DNA of 64,000 nucleotides from Papilionanthe hookeriana x Papilionanthe teres (taxonomy: Eukaryota; Streptophyta; Magnoliopsida; Asparagales; Orchidaceae), in NCBI GenBank assembly GCA_022702705.1, contig CM040422.1, positions 34,309,270-34,373,269 on the forward strand, in the 5' to 3' direction. The position numbers and the translations under genes were made by a program. Shown here one piece after another: positions 22,980 to 35,270 of the stretch (within the stretch, counting starts at the first letter, position 1; every line of letters begins with the position of its first letter). Under the pieces are notes generated by a model. It was not told the origin of the DNA and ran no database searches. It saw only the letters and a program-made list of their open reading frames with translations.

Positions 22980-23769
22980 GTCTGCCCGTTATTGAGGAGA
23001 TTCCTCAGTAGAAAGAACTCGGTGTGTTGGAGACCTCTCCTCTCCTTCGAGGGAGTAGGGTCCACCAATTATCGGATACTATAGGAGATGAGAGTCACTG
23101 TAGGATTACTGCCATACAACTTCCATCACCAGGATCTGTACAGTGTTCTAGAAGTTAGCTGAAAAAGAAGGATTTTTGCTTGCCAAGTTGCTCAAATGGA
23201 TGGGTTGTGCAGTGCCACCGAGAATGAAGAATGAGATTTTGAAGAAGGACAGGCACGCCTGTTAGATACAGAAATTAGTAGAAGCACCGCCAGCTCGTAT
23301 TCCCGGTAGACTCCGTTTGGGGAAACGACTTCACCACCACGATAAATACTACGACCATCGCCTCGACACTTACAAAGTGCAGATCGGTTAAGTCCAGACT
23401 GGGACAGAGAGTACCAACCTCCGCCAGCCATGAAAAGTTCTCGAAGAATGATAGTAAGAGAGGATATTTTACCTCTATACCTTATCTACATCCTAGGGAA
23501 CACACTTTTCCTCACACCCTGATGTCCCCACCGAGACACTCCTTCTCAAGGCGTCTACATTAAAGAGGAAGGTGTGGATACCGAAGGTTGCTATACCAGT
23601 ATGCTCCGAGAAGTCCATCGATTATGTTAGTAAGATGGATCATAATTTTGATGTTCCCATTGCCACTTTCACTGTTGCTTCAGAATCTATTGTTGAATGG
23701 AAAGATGTTCAAAAGAAGCCTACAGGCCTCAAGTTGATTAAAGATAAAACAGTCGATGATAAAGTGTGA
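22980..23769 (+). pseudogene. ORF1-like region of fragment D, broken
   Basis: The stretch IEEIPQ, then a stop, then SPLLRGSRVHQLS matches the EEIPEE and SPLLGGSRFHPLS region of element C. Many stops and frame changes follow. A 65-residue open piece at 23572-23769 (IDYVSKMDHNFDVP) has no match that I recognise. Not functional. Confidence 0.6.
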
Positions 23770-23850
23770 AAGTTTAGAACTGAAATTTTAGATTTAGCAA
23801 AAGAACAAGGATTAGACATTGATGATGAGAATTAATCCCTTTCAGACTAT

Positions 23851-24243
23851 ATGGATGAAGAATTCATGAAGAAAAATGTTTTCCAGACCAGGGCCACATC
23901 GTCTGCACACGATGCTCCACTGCCTACTGAGGAGAACATCGCGGATGAGATTCAAAGGGACATTCTGCTAAGGGATGAACAAATCAGTAGCATGGAGAAG
24001 AGAATGGAAGAGACGGCTGCCGCCATGACTGCCATGGATACAACACATGGACAGTCGCAGCCACGTCAGATAGCATCCCCAGAAGTGAATCAACCTGAGA
24101 TTATCCATATCACAGATGAAAGAAGGAAAATCGCTTCTGATAATGAAGACGAGCCACCGAGGAAAGATCCAGTTCAGGGTTTGCTACCGGAGAAATATAT
24201 CAAACAACTAGTAGAGCAACAAGTAAAGGAAGCCTTAGCCTAA
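23851..24243 (+). CDS. gag N-terminal fragment of D (130 residues)
   Basis: The open frame begins MDEEFMKKN, matching the FMDEEYANIN region of element C. It then shows a helical segment EKRMEETAAAMTAMD, matching MAKRMEEMAAATAT in element B, and ends KQLVEQQVKEALA, matching MVERRVREALA of B. A stop at 24241-24243 replaces the expected Gln. The frame continues as EFDVIPYPKEFVPP up to the breakpoint at 24372. This is the segment before the capsid-like core; the core itself is absent. Confidence 0.7.
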   Translation: MDEEFMKKNVFQTRATSSAHDAPLPTEENIADEIQRDILLRDEQISSMEKRMEETAAAMTAMDTTHGQSQPRQIASPEVNQPEIIHITDERRKIASDNEDEPPRKDPVQGLLPEKYIKQLVEQQVKEALA

Positions 24244-24372
24244 TCAAATAAGGGTGCATCAGTTTCAAGAGGTGAAACTTTCCTGTAGGAATTTGATGTC
24301 ATCCCATATCCTAAAGAATTTGTACCTCCGATCTTTAAGACTTTCAATGGAACAGGTTACCCCTTAATCCAC

Positions 24373-25935
24373 TGAAAATTTGATAGCTCTTTAATGTCTA
24401 TTTCATATCTATTTTTGATGATTTTTCATGATTTCATGCAGGTACAATGATTTTAGGCCTTTGAAGCAAAAGGAAGCAAAAAGTAGTAAATTTGGAGAAA
24501 AAAGAGGTAAAATATAGATTTTGAACTGGATTGCTGAATGGCGCTATCACCGGCGTTGAACCACACCAATTCACAAAGAGTTTTGACCAGAAGATGGAAA
24601 ATAAAGCCGGACGGCGCCCTATCCTGCACCGGACTGTGCCCTATCCCGATTTAAAACCAGGTTCAATGTATTTGGCCAGATTTTGGAGGGATGCTTGGAA
24701 ACACTTGGGAAATCAGTTATAGCTGAATTCAAACTATTTTGGAGCCAAATATAGGAAAGGGAGAGATTTTTTGAGTGTTGTGAGTGAAGAGTGAGAGTGT
24801 CTTTTCATTGTTTTAGTGTATAGAGTGCATCTAGGGTTTGTGTGTGTTCTCTTCTAAGGAGTGTAGGAGGAGAGAAAAGTGAGAGATTTCTTCTTCCTTA
24901 CTTATCTAAAGAGAGAATTGTGTGTTGTTGTGAAGAAAGAAGAGGAGTCAAAGGAATTCCTTGAGATTCGCTTAGGGAAAAGTTTGAGATAAGTTGTCTT
25001 TTCTGTACTCTGTTTGTATGACGACGCTTTTATATATAAAATCCATCTTTTTTCGTCTTTTCCTTATGAGTCTTGAGTAGATTTCTTTGTCTGCTTCCTT
25101 TTCATGTGATGTGTTTATGTTGTGATATGGAAATGATGTTCCGAGTTATTATGAAAAATTTGTGATGACCTTTTTACTTCGTACTTCATTTACTTTTTGA
25201 TCTAGCCAATTGAATTGTTAGAACTTGTTGGAAAACATATGTTCTGAAAGGATTATGAGTTCCACAAAAAAGTGAAAGTCACATTCAATGTCCATGAATG
25301 ACTGACATAGTTCATGGGGCTTGGGTGCAAATTAATAGGGAAATATATTTTGATGGGCGTAGAATTAGAGATTTTAGTGTGACAGACTGAAATCCCAAAT
25401 TTGGTCCTAGGGTTTGGAAACCAAAACGAGAGTTAGCCTTTAGGCAAAGGGAAGTGGGAGCTATAGAGTGAGAGCCAGTGTCCTCCCAGCCTAACCACAG
25501 ATTTGGGGACTAAACTTAGGATTAACCAATGTTCTTTATGTGATCGGAAGAGGGTAAAGAATATGAATACTCCTATTTGGTACAATACATTTGCATCACT
25601 GATCTATGTCACTAAATCATCACATTATCATTGGAGAGAAGGAGGATTCTTTCTTACAATTGAACTTTTGTTATAAATTTAATCTTGTGTTAGTTAATTT
25701 TGTTAGGAAGTTAGAATTTACTTTGGTAGAATTAGTAACTGTAATTGTTTGTTCATCTTTTATTATTAGTAATTACCCGTAATTGTTCTGCGATTCGTGA
25801 AGTGATTTCTATGCTACATTATCAAATTAATTGCCTCTTCGTGGGATCGATAACCAGGACTCCATTAGAGCCTGTATTACTTGAGCGATACATATGCTTG
25901 CATTTGATTGTGTGACTCAATAGAAAACTAAATTA

Positions 25936-25986
<51 letters not shown>

Positions 25987-26024
25987 AGTTCATAAATTTT
26001 GTGCAATTTAAAAAAGTCGCACCA
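24373..26024 (+). repeat. 5' LTR of element E, about 1.65 kb
   Basis: Bounded on the left by the break in fragment D's gag frame (candidate start TGAAAATTTGATAGC at 24373) and on the right by the primer site (candidate end GCACCA at 26024). No second copy is in the window, so both edges are approximate. It contains an AT dinucleotide tract. A 63-residue frame at 24531-24722 shows no conserved motif and is not called a gene. Confidence 0.65.
25935..25982 (+). repeat. (AT)n microsatellite
   Basis: About 48 bases of alternating A and T near the end of element E's LTR. Confidence 0.95.
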
Positions 26025-26030
26025 AGTTTT

Positions 26031-26050
26031 TGGCGCCGTTCTTTGGGGAG
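26031..26050 (+). other. Primer-binding site of element E (tRNA-Asp type)
   Basis: TGGCGCCGTTCTTTGGGGAG closely resembles the Athila-type site TGGCGCCGTTGCCGGGGA, which is assigned to tRNA-Asp. It sits six bases after the LTR end. Confidence 0.75.
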
Positions 26051-26136
26051 GTAACTATAAAAATTAATTATGTAATATTTGAAACCTTATTTTTGAATTA
26101 CAAGTCATAATTGTGTGTGTTTATTTATTGTTAGTG

Positions 26137-26141
26137 TGCTT
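26137..26141 (+). repeat. Target-site duplication of element B, left copy
   Basis: TGCTT lies directly before the LTR start TGTTGACC and matches 51014-51018 exactly. Confidence 0.9.
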
Positions 26142-28526
26142 TGTTGACCTCATTTCTGATGAGGTCTTCTCTTCCCTCTTTAGTGCTTAGGATCTAGCCT
26201 TAGGCTTTTCCTTTGACTATCTTAGAGGACTAGAATTGGGACCCATCCTTTAGAAATTTAAACCACTTCTTGTCTCCCTGCAAATACCACAAGCTTGATT
26301 GTAGACCCCTAATCACCTAGAGGGTTGAGATCAAAAGTGAAAGTTTAAAGGATGAGTTCCCTAAAGGACTCTTTGGCCTTAAGACCACCCCGGGTGGCTT
26401 GGTCTGGTGAGGGTTGACTTACATACTCACTACACTCATACTCTACACTCTCACACACACAATCCAAATCCTAAAACCAAACTCATACCCAACTTGACTC
26501 CTTGATTCATGTAGGTAATTCATATGGATGGACCTTAACCCCTAAGCCCCTGGCTAAGAGGGTTAGGCACAACATATTGAATGCCTCAAATGAGTCCTCT
26601 CATGGCTCATATAGGCTTAAAATGGCGTCATGGCTCAATCAAAGTGATTCCATTTCACTCATATTTGATTAATCTTCATTCATCCAAAATTTCAATTTTT
26701 GACCCCGGGAACCCTACACCTATCAAACGTACCAAAAGCCCTTAAAATTGCCCAAATCCTCCAAAATTTCCAAATCACCCAAAATTCCCAAAAATTAACC
26801 TTGAATATTTCCTCACCAATCAAATTGATCATCCATAACCAAAAATACCAAAAATTCCAAAAATATCCCCCAATACCCTCCAAATACCCAAAATACCCCT
26901 CTTAGCCAAAAAATTAAAAAATTCCTAAAAAATTTCAAAAAATCCCAAAAAGTTCCAATTTCATTTTGTCCAACTACACCATAGGCCAAATTTGTCAATT
27001 TATCCCACTTTTACCAAAACCCCCAATTTAGCCCATTCTTAACTCAAGTGAACCCAATGTCTAACCAAATCTACCCAATTGACCCCAATTTTGGTCCAAT
27101 TCAATTCCAAACATCAATTTAATATCCACAATATCAATCTAGATGAAATCCAAGTCCAATTTAATTGACATTTGAATCCAATTTCACTTTTGACCTTAAA
27201 GCCCAATTTGGACCCATGACCCAAACTTAGTCCAAACCAAACCAATTCAACTCCAATTGACCCTAAACCTTTTTTAAACTTTCCCTAACATCCCAACAAA
27301 AAAAAAACTAACATGATTTACCCAAAATTTGGACCTAAAACGCACTCAAATTCAACCCAAAACCAAAAAGCCCAATTTTGAGCTAAACCCAAACCTAACC
27401 CAAATAAGCCCATGTCCCAAAACCAAAACCCAACCAAAGTTAAAACCTCTTTGAAACACTCCCATAAACATTTCCCAACATTAATTTTACATCGATTTCA
27501 ACTCTAGCCTAACATTGGCCCAAATTAGCCCAATTTGACCTACATTGGCCCATTTACCAAATGAACCCAAATTCAACCCAATTCAATTCCAAACTACCTC
27601 AAATTTTCTTCAAATCATTCATGACACATCATTAAACTAAACTCAATATTTATTTGGCATGGCCCTTTGCAAAATTTTTCATCTAAAAGCCCATTGCTAA
27701 ACATAAAGGCCCACTCCATTAAACCTTCCTAAAAGCCCACTCCTACCAAATTCATAAGCCCAAACCCATCCTAAAGCCCACATTACAATCACATCTCATC
27801 CTCACTTAATTGATTTCATTCCCTAAGTGCTAAACCCATCATGAAAATCAAACCAAAAATGGTATTATGCCAAATCCCATCAAATAACCCCAAAATTTCC
27901 AAAAATTCCTAAAGCCCTTTCCATGAAAGTTGACCAAGCTCTTGCCAAGCCATCTGTGAGCCAAAGACAAGCCATGTACAAGCCATATGAAGCCATGGGA
28001 TGTTTTACATGTGACCATACCCAAAGTAGCAAAAGGAGGGCCCCCTTTCTTAAACCTTCATTAAGCTTTTTAACCCCTTCCATGTTACACACTAAACCAA
28101 GATTAGCCACATCACTTTAGATGGGGACTTCACCACCCGTTTCTAGCTGATGCAAATGATCCTCCCTTAGCCCAAATCAGCCATGGGGAGGTGAACCTAA
28201 CCCAAAACCATGGCTTTGACCAAATCAAGCCAAAATGGCCTCTCCCCCATGCCATTTTAATCCAAGCTCTTTACACATGGCATTGGCCAATTGCTTGCAC
28301 AAACCTCCAGCCCTGACTCACCTGAACCTAAGGGTGACCCATGACTGCCGGCCAGCCGCCTGGGTCGCCCGAAAACACCATGGCTGAGACCTTGGGAGGA
28401 GCAAAATTTTGGAATTCCACCTTGCTGAGCTGCCTCACTCCAAATGGCCATTGCAACTGTTCTTCTCCTCACCAGAGCAGCTGATCCCAACCCTTAAACC
28501 CCCCTGGGAGGCCCTCCAGCCTCTCC

Positions 28527-28534
28527 TATTTAAA
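28527..28534 (+). promoter_or_regulatory. Candidate TATA box, element B 5' LTR
   Basis: TATTTAAA followed by CCTCTCGGCCAAG and CAAACCTTAAGGAAACT, 2.39 kb into the LTR. This would be the working promoter for element B, leaving about 3.8 kb of R plus U5. Confidence 0.55.
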
Positions 28535-30772
28535 CACCCCATCCTCTCGGCCAAGTAAGGTGCTGAAACAAACCTTAAGGAAACTCTGCCAAAATTGTTC
28601 CACACTACTCCCCACACTTAGAGCAATTGATCCCCAGTGACAATTTTCCATAATCCCACATCAAATTAACTTAAAAAAAATTCACCACTGTCCTCTAGGG
28701 ATAGGAGAACACCACATAAAAATTTTAAACCAATTGAACTTGATTAACCCCACTAAATGGGTTGATTAAGCCTCTTAAGTAAAAATGAATAAAATCAAAC
28801 TTTAGAAATTCATAACTCACAAAATACTTTTTAAAAATTCACAAGAATGGTTTTGGAGCTTCTCTGATATCAAGGAAATTTAAGAAAATTAAAATTGCAA
28901 TTTTCTAAAAAAGTTGATTTTTAAGCTTATTTTAATATTTTTAATAATTAAAAAATAATAAAAATAATAAAAATATTAAAAATCACCAAAATGTCACATT
29001 TTGAATTCTAATCATTTAGGAACAAACCAAATATTTTTCTTAAGTCCCTAGGGTAAGATATTGAATTTTAAAGGCTTAATGTAATTTTTTTTAATATTAA
29101 AAAATGTATTTTCCAACCTTTTCACTAAAATAATTCAAATAAATCAAAGAAAAAATTAGAAAAATATAAAATTTGTTTCTCTGAACTCCTTGAGGTCAAA
29201 GAGATTTAAGAAAAATATTAAATCCATTTTTCAACTTTAATTTTATTTTAAAATTAATTAATGCTCCAAAATTCAAAATAATTCTAATAAATAAAATATA
29301 ATTCAAAAAATCACCAAAATTGGTCCAAGTGGTCCTCTAGTCATTAGAAATGGTCCATAATTTTCTTAAGGACAGAAAAATTTCCTTGGTCATCTTATTG
29401 AATTTTCCTTGAAAATCCCTATTTTCCACAAAAAATAATTATATAAATAAATTAAATATATAAAAATCAAATTTTCTCCTCTAATGTGTTAATTGACATG
29501 TGAGTGAAGTCACATAAAAATTTTAAATTCATTTAAGCTTAATTTAGTGAGTTATGGAATTATTAAGCTTGAAGGGCAAAATGGTAATTAAAATTTTCAA
29601 CCTTTAATTAAAATTTTAGGATTAATCAAAAAGGGGAGGGTAAAATATTTGATTTAAACTGATTTTGGATGATTGAAATTTAAATAATTAAAGGGTAGAG
29701 ATCCAGCAATCATTTTTAAGATTAATTAAAGTAAACCTTAATTAATTAATTTATTAAATTTGGAAGATTAATAAAAAAATTGAAATTATTAAAATAGGGA
29801 TATTATTAAGAAGACATTTATTCTTTAATTTAAGAGTCCCTAAATTAATCACTTCAATAATATTTAATTCCCAATTAAAATGATAATCCAAACTCAAGAT
29901 TTAAAATACTAAAAGACTTAATCATTAAATTAAATTAAAATTAAAACATTTAAACTAAATTAAATCAAAATTTCAATTAAATTAATACTTTAACAATTAA
30001 ATTAAATCATCTTTAAAACATTAAAAATAAATAAAATTAAATTAAATTAAAATTAAATTAAATCACAATTAAATCAAAGTAAATTCAAGTTAAATTAAAT
30101 TAAATTAAAAAATATTAAATTAAATTAAATTAAATTAAAAATAAAATCAAATTAAAATAAAATTAAATTAAAATTAAACTAAACCAAATTAAATTAAATT
30201 AAATCAAATTAAATTGAATTAAATATAATATCACTTAAGACATAAAGAATTCAAAAATAAATTTAAGAGAACTTGAACACTATTCCAAACTTAAACTCAT
30301 TAATTAAAATTAAATTAAATCACAGATCACTAAAACATCAATTTACCTTTAAAAGCTCTTGTTATCATAACTCCTAAGTGGAGTATTTAGTGAAGTGTCA
30401 CCTCATTCATAGGATATTCAAACATCCTAGTTCACTGAGCTAAAGAACAAAACTTAATTAAACCTCGGATGATTACTTCACCTGATTAATTAAATCCATT
30501 TGGACTTAGAACAATTCCAGCAATATTGAAAAAAAGTTTAAGATTCATCTTATGCACTTCCTCAATATGACGGGGTGTTTTATAAGAACAATTGAACTTA
30601 ATTATTCTTTGGTGCAGGAAATCATCCATAAACAAAATTGAAAACCTAGACGTCATAGGAATGACTAACTATAGGATTAGGATCTTGGTAGAAAACCAGA
30701 AACCTTGCCCTTAGCTTTACCTAGGTAATTGCTATAAATACTTAAATGCTCTAACATGAGTGTTAAGTGTAG

Positions 30773-30798
30773 CTTGGGATGACGGGAAGACCCTCTAG
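30773..30798 (+). other. 26-nt exon-like island, element B 5' LTR
   Basis: GTTAAGTGTAG precedes the island and GTACGC follows CCCTCTAG. A CTAAC branch-like motif lies about 18 bases upstream of the AG. Confidence 0.4.
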
Positions 30799-31982
30799 GT
30801 ACGCTTTTATTTTATTGCAATTTACCTTCTCGCAATTTAATTAATTGCAAATGCACTTTACTTTTCTTGCATGATAAACAACTGTTGCATGAAAACCAAA
30901 ACCTTTAGGATAGTCCCTGAACCAAAACCAAAACTAAATTAAAAGTCATTATAAGATAAAAAATCACCGCCACGACATTTCAAAATATAAAACAACTCAA
31001 AATTTAATCACAAACAGAACACAAAACTACAATTGCAACTAAATTAAAATGTTTCGTTGAGTGATCGGGAATACCTCGGATGATGTAACCCACGTGTTGC
31101 TAACGGGTTTCCCATGGTCTAAATGAAGGTGTGGAACTCATTCAGTTGAGTTTAGCAAATTCATCTGGACTAAGTGAATTCAATGAAAATAACGGTGCCA
31201 GGATGACGAAACCGTTGGATCTTAATCGATTCTCTCTAAACAACTTTAAGATTTGTTTTAATTAAAATATTAAAAAAAACACTCAGATTTTAAGATTTTC
31301 TCTAAACCAAAACACATTTATCATCTCTTGATTTATGACTTCTAAAACTAAACCTCTGCAACAACAAGGAGCTCGGAGCATGGTGGGCAGCACGACCATC
31401 GTCATCAGCAAAACTCGGATCTACTTCAACAAAACTTTCATAGAATTAAATAACCAAGCCATAGGACTTCGAGGTGGTTTGCCTAGTGCAACATAAATAC
31501 TCAACTCTTCATTAGGCATTTGCATGATCATGTTATGTAAATTAAGCCCTAACCGGTTTTAGGACTCCGAGGTAGTCGTTTGGTACGACATAAACCCTCA
31601 CATCTTCTAGACTGATTGTATGATTATGTCATACGAATCTAAGTCCTAATTAATTAAAATTGGCAACATTGAATATCAAATAATATTAAGATTTTCTTAA
31701 AACCGAGCCAAACAATAGGATAGTTTGGGAAGTTGCCAAGATTCTTCTTGGATCCTCAGCTTCTCCTACTTCTCTTCCTTTGGATCCTCAAAAATAAATT
31801 GTTCCAAATTTTGAGTCATTCCCTTTTGAATTTCCAAAATCCAATCCTTTTAAAACCTCAAACTTTGAAATTCTTGAGAGCAAACCACTGATCATTATCG
31901 AGAGTTTTTTTAAATAATTCACTTCATTTAAGATGTCATCAATTATAGGGGATTGCCCTTATAGGGAACTTTAAGAACCCAG

Positions 31983-32022
31983 GTAATATAAACCCTGCTT
32001 AATTCCTTTATATTAAGCAGGG
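31983..32022 (+). promoter_or_regulatory. Splice-donor-like site and 11-bp stem-loop, element B 5' LTR
   Basis: AACCCAG is followed by GTAATATAA, then CCCTGCTTAAT (31993-32003) pairs perfectly with ATTAAGCAGGG (32012-32022) around an 8-nt loop. Being in the 5' LTR downstream of the TATA box, it would lie in the RNA leader. Confidence 0.5.
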
Positions 32023-32354
32023 GAATTTGTCGACTTATAAAATTGGTTCGCAGACCAAACGGATGTCACAAATCTTCTAGTTTATTTAACCGAGCCCCAT
32101 CATCGAGCGAGTGTGTACTATTCTTCGGGATAGATACACGGTTTGTGGTGCGGTGCTCGTTTATATAAACTATTCGGGATGTGAGATCGGTTTGATTTCA
32201 TATCTTAAAATTTTCAAATTTAAAATTATTTTCAAAATCAAATACTACTTTTCAAATTATTTATTTAAATTAAATTAAAAAAATTCGCCAACAATTTCGT
32301 AGGCGGCCTCTTTTCAAAATACAACACTCGACCTAAAAATATGCTGAGCAACTT

Positions 32355-32373
32355 ACGGCGACTCCGTGAGGAC
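32355..32373 (+). other. Primer-binding site of element B (Tat/Ogre type)
   Basis: ACGGCGACTCCGTGAGGAC sits four bases after the LTR end. Together with element C's TGGAGACTCCGCTGGGGAC it implies an ancestral TGGCGACTCCGCTGGGGAC. From memory, Tat/Ogre elements use a site of this type matched to tRNA-Arg. Confidence 0.75.
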
Positions 32374-32874
32374 TAGTTCCTCTCTCCATTTTGATCAGAT
32401 GGCTTTGCTTTCATAAATCGGTAGTGAGCCCATGCCCCTAGTGGACCAAACTATCATTCTTCCTTTGGAATACCCCGTTCATTTCTATCTTGAACGAGTA
32501 TAACCAACTCCTCTCGGATTTAGGAGCCACTTGTTTAGACACCCTAAACGGAGAGGTTCCGAGATCCTTTTACCTCTTTTCGAGGTAGGGTGGACCCCCA
32601 ATAGGTGTTAGTTTAGGAGCGATCCTTCGAGTCGAGAAGTCTTGCATAAGACTTTCTCTTCCTTTCCAGTCGAATCGGATTCCTTACCTTCTCTACACCT
32701 TTGAACATTCGTTCTAATAAACAAGCCCTCTAATGAATGACTCTTTTAACAAATAACTCCTTTTTATAAATACATGAACAAAAATGTGTTCGGACTCTTT
32801 CCGATTCCTTTCTTTTCGTCCTGATGAGAGGAAGCATAAATTGGGACTGATAATCAGAATCTACCTTGCAGAAA
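32374..32874 (+). other. Untranslated leader of element B
   Basis: About 500 bases with no coding signal, conserved with element C (60958-61476). Includes the shared motif TAGTGGACCAAACTATCATT. Confidence 0.6.
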
Positions 32875-33114
32875 ATGTCTACCCCAAAGCTGATTTTCTC
32901 CTTCACCAATGGACTGGACTTCGTTGTTTACAAGGATGAGCTGCCTGACAATGGGATCATCAGTTTAGGGCAAGGATTCGGGAACACAAATGTCAAGATC
33001 ACCGACGTTAACCTTTTCACACTTACAAACAAAGTGCACGAAAGCGAAAGACCTTTGATCGAGTTCGACCTCGAGTCGACTCGAGAGTTCCTCCCTGCGA
33101 AGGGTTCCAGCTGA
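32875..33114 (+). CDS. ORF1 start of element B, unknown function (79 residues)
   Basis: ATG at 32875 follows the leader and opens MSTPKLIFSFTNGLDFVVYKD, ending at TGA 33112-33114. Element C has the equivalent start MSAPKLIFSFTNG at 61477, which supports this start codon. I do not recognise the domain. It reads like a small folded unit with alternating hydrophobic strands. It is the N-terminus of the region before gag. Tat/Ogre elements often carry an ORF of unknown role there. Confidence 0.6.
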   Translation: MSTPKLIFSFTNGLDFVVYKDELPDNGIISLGQGFGNTNVKITDVNLFTLTNKVHESERPLIEFDLESTREFLPAKGSS

Positions 33115-34500
33115 GAGGAATACTGCGTCCGTGGGAGGAGCGTTATCTCTACCCCCGCCGGTGCTAGTCGTCTGCTGCACTTGCTCGGCTTTCGCCAGAC
33201 GAAGGGGAAGGAAATTCGGATTTGTAACGAGCATGTTACGCTTGGAGGGTACGGATCTCCGTGTGAGACCTTCGTTTTCGAAATTGGGTCCGACTCGAGA
33301 GTTCCACCCCTAACACGGACTTAGAGAAGAAACAGAGGTAGAAAGATTGTCAGAAAGGCCAGAGCTGCTGAAGTTGCTTTCTTGGAAGAAATCCCTGAGT
33401 ACACACCACTACCTGAGTACATACCACTGCTTGAGTATACAAAGCTTTTGGAAGGAAGTAGATTTCATCCCCTCTCTGCCGCAGCTGACATGGAAAATGT
33501 CCGCAAGATTGCTTCTACATTACCTCGACCCACATACTATAGCGACAGCCAAAAGAAAAGGGGTAGGATTACACCATTTGCCCAACTACAGACTGTGATG
33601 GAGAATTTAGCAAAGAAAGAGAGATGTCCTGTATCAGAGATTTTAAGAAGAATAGGGCGGGTGCCAGCCAAGTCCCGTCTTGGGCCGCGAGTAGAACCCA
33701 TTAGCGCCACAGAAAAGCCGAATAAGAAGATGAAGGCTAGTTCACCTGTTGTTGTTTCAGGTTTACATATCAGGGAGGATACCACCTCCCGACGATTCGG
33801 CAGACGGACCATCCGGTCCCTAGGCGCCTGGCTGCTAGAAGAATGGTATGGCGTCCTACTGCCGACCGATTAAGACCAAAACAACGACCAGAAAAGGAAA
33901 GTCTCATCGGGAGACTCGAGTTCGAAGAGAGCGCCACTCTGCGATGAAGGGGACTCCCAGAAGGAAACCCGACGGTCATCGCATGATAAGCTGCGAAACC
34001 GCACGAAAAAGACCATTGGAAGACGCTATGGAAAAGCTAGAGCAGACATTCGATGATTAGCAAGAGAAAGAGAAGAAAAGTTCGGAGATGAAGTTGACTC
34101 GTCGGAGTTCATGGATGACGAATATGTGGAGATCAACATGGTTGAGACACGAGCATAGTCAGCTTCGCAAGGTGCCCCGGCAGCTGCGGAGAGAGATGAA
34201 CTGGAAGCATTAAGAGCACAAATTCGAGTAAAAGATGATACAATCTCTTAAATGGCGAAAAGGATGGAAGAGATGGCTGCGGCCACAGCCACTCTTCGGA
34301 GTCGGGTTCGACCCCAGAGAAACGCCTCCAAAAGTTATTCATATTACGGACGGGGAAAAGAAATTACATCCGTTAACGGAGACGATCAACCGAAGAAAGA
34401 TTCTACCCGAAATATGATTCCGAGAGAAGGACATCGAGAACATGGTGGAACGACGAGTGCGAGAAGCCTTAGCACAGTCTAAGAGCGGAGCATCTATTCA
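33115..34500 (+). pseudogene. ORF1/gag N-terminal region of element B, broken
   Basis: The longest open piece (33382-33873) contains LLEGSRFHPLSAAAD and LAKKERCPVSEILRR, both shared with element C, and ends in frame disruption near PTD. A later frame has EMAAATAT (34252 on) and MVERRVREALAQ, the helical segment before capsid, also seen in fragment D. Several stops interrupt it. Role unknown; probably the N-terminal extension of Gag. Confidence 0.65.
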
Positions 34501-35270
34501 GACGGGTAGACCTTACCCCTAAGAATTTGATGGAGTACAATACCCAAAAGGCTTCGTACCCCCTCTGTTCAAGACTTTTGATGGTACCGGAAACCCTTGA
34601 TAGCATGTTGCACAGTTTCGCGCTAGTTGTTGCAACGCCGGTGGAAGTGACGCCTTAGTTTTCCGACAATTCGTCAGCAGCCTGTCAGGGATCGCCTTCG
34701 ATTGGTACGCAGAGTTACCGAACGGTTCAGTAAAGACATTTTCAGAATTAGAGAACCTCTTCGTGAAACGGTTTGCCGGAGCTCAGCACCATATCACCAT
34801 CGGTGACTTAGTGGTAGAGAAGTAGAAACTGAATGAAACTTTAGTGGACTACATACTTTGATGGAGAAATCTAAGCATGAAGTGTGAGCCACAGCTACAA
34901 AAGCCGCATGTAGTCGGTATCTTGCTTAAATGCATTCACGGCCCGATAGCACTTCTCCTCAAGGGATTTACGATTAAGACTTTTGAGAAGTTGTTAAGCA
35001 AGGCCTGAAGCTTGCAAGAGGAAGCGAAGCAATTAAGTTTCGTCGACAAAACGGACAAGCAGAAGCCTGTGAAGACATTTGAAAAGAAATCCGGGATCGT
35101 CGCTACAGTCGATAAGGGCAAGCAACCAATGCGAACGAGTGGAGCAGTGCGGCCCGACTATCAACAACCTCGGCGAGAGACTACCAACAACCTCAACCCG
35201 GTTATCAGCCAACCCAACAATATGCGCAACTGCCTCGCCCACAATGCACGTTAAAGGAGCTTATAAATAG
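34501..35270 (+). pseudogene. gag capsid-like domain of element B
   Basis: FVPPLFKTFDGTGNP is followed by QHVAQFRASCCNAGG, then SDALVFRQFVSSLSGIAFDW and FSELENLFVKRFAG. This is the order of the plant retrotransposon Gag domain (Retrotrans_gag), which assembles the virus-like particle. A stop follows GTGNP, and others occur at VVEK, DYIL and LLSKA. The Lys/Gln-rich C-terminal part is open at 35012-35254. Non-functional as read. Confidence 0.8.

Larger units (their letters stand above)
22820..24372 (+). mobile_element. Fragment D: ORF1/gag segment of an older Tat-type element
   Basis: The predicted peptides align in order with the ORF1/gag N-terminal region of elements B and C, but with much lower similarity. 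Its left side is cut by LTR F, and its right side by the Athila-like LTR in the middle of gag, just after FNGTGYP. It is therefore the oldest layer seen here. Confidence 0.75.
26142..32350 (+). repeat. 5' LTR of element B (6209 bp)
   Basis: Starts TGTTGACCTCATT and ends ATGCTGAGCA. Compared with 10223-16452 it lacks about 1.2 kb between roughly 28640 and 28660, which removes the GC-rich block and flanks; its own 3' partner LTR has the same deletion. TATA box 28527-28534, TTAAA-rich tract about 30005-30225, exon-like island 30773-30798, donor and hairpin 31983-32022. Confidence 0.93.

Noticed and set aside
24531..24722. 63-residue frame in the Athila-like LTR
   Set aside because: Short, with no recognisable domain, and located in an LTR.
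26031..26050. tRNA gene fragment
   Set aside because: Only the 3'-end complement is present, as expected for a primer-binding site; no cloverleaf surrounds it. The same holds for 32355-32373 and 60939-60957.
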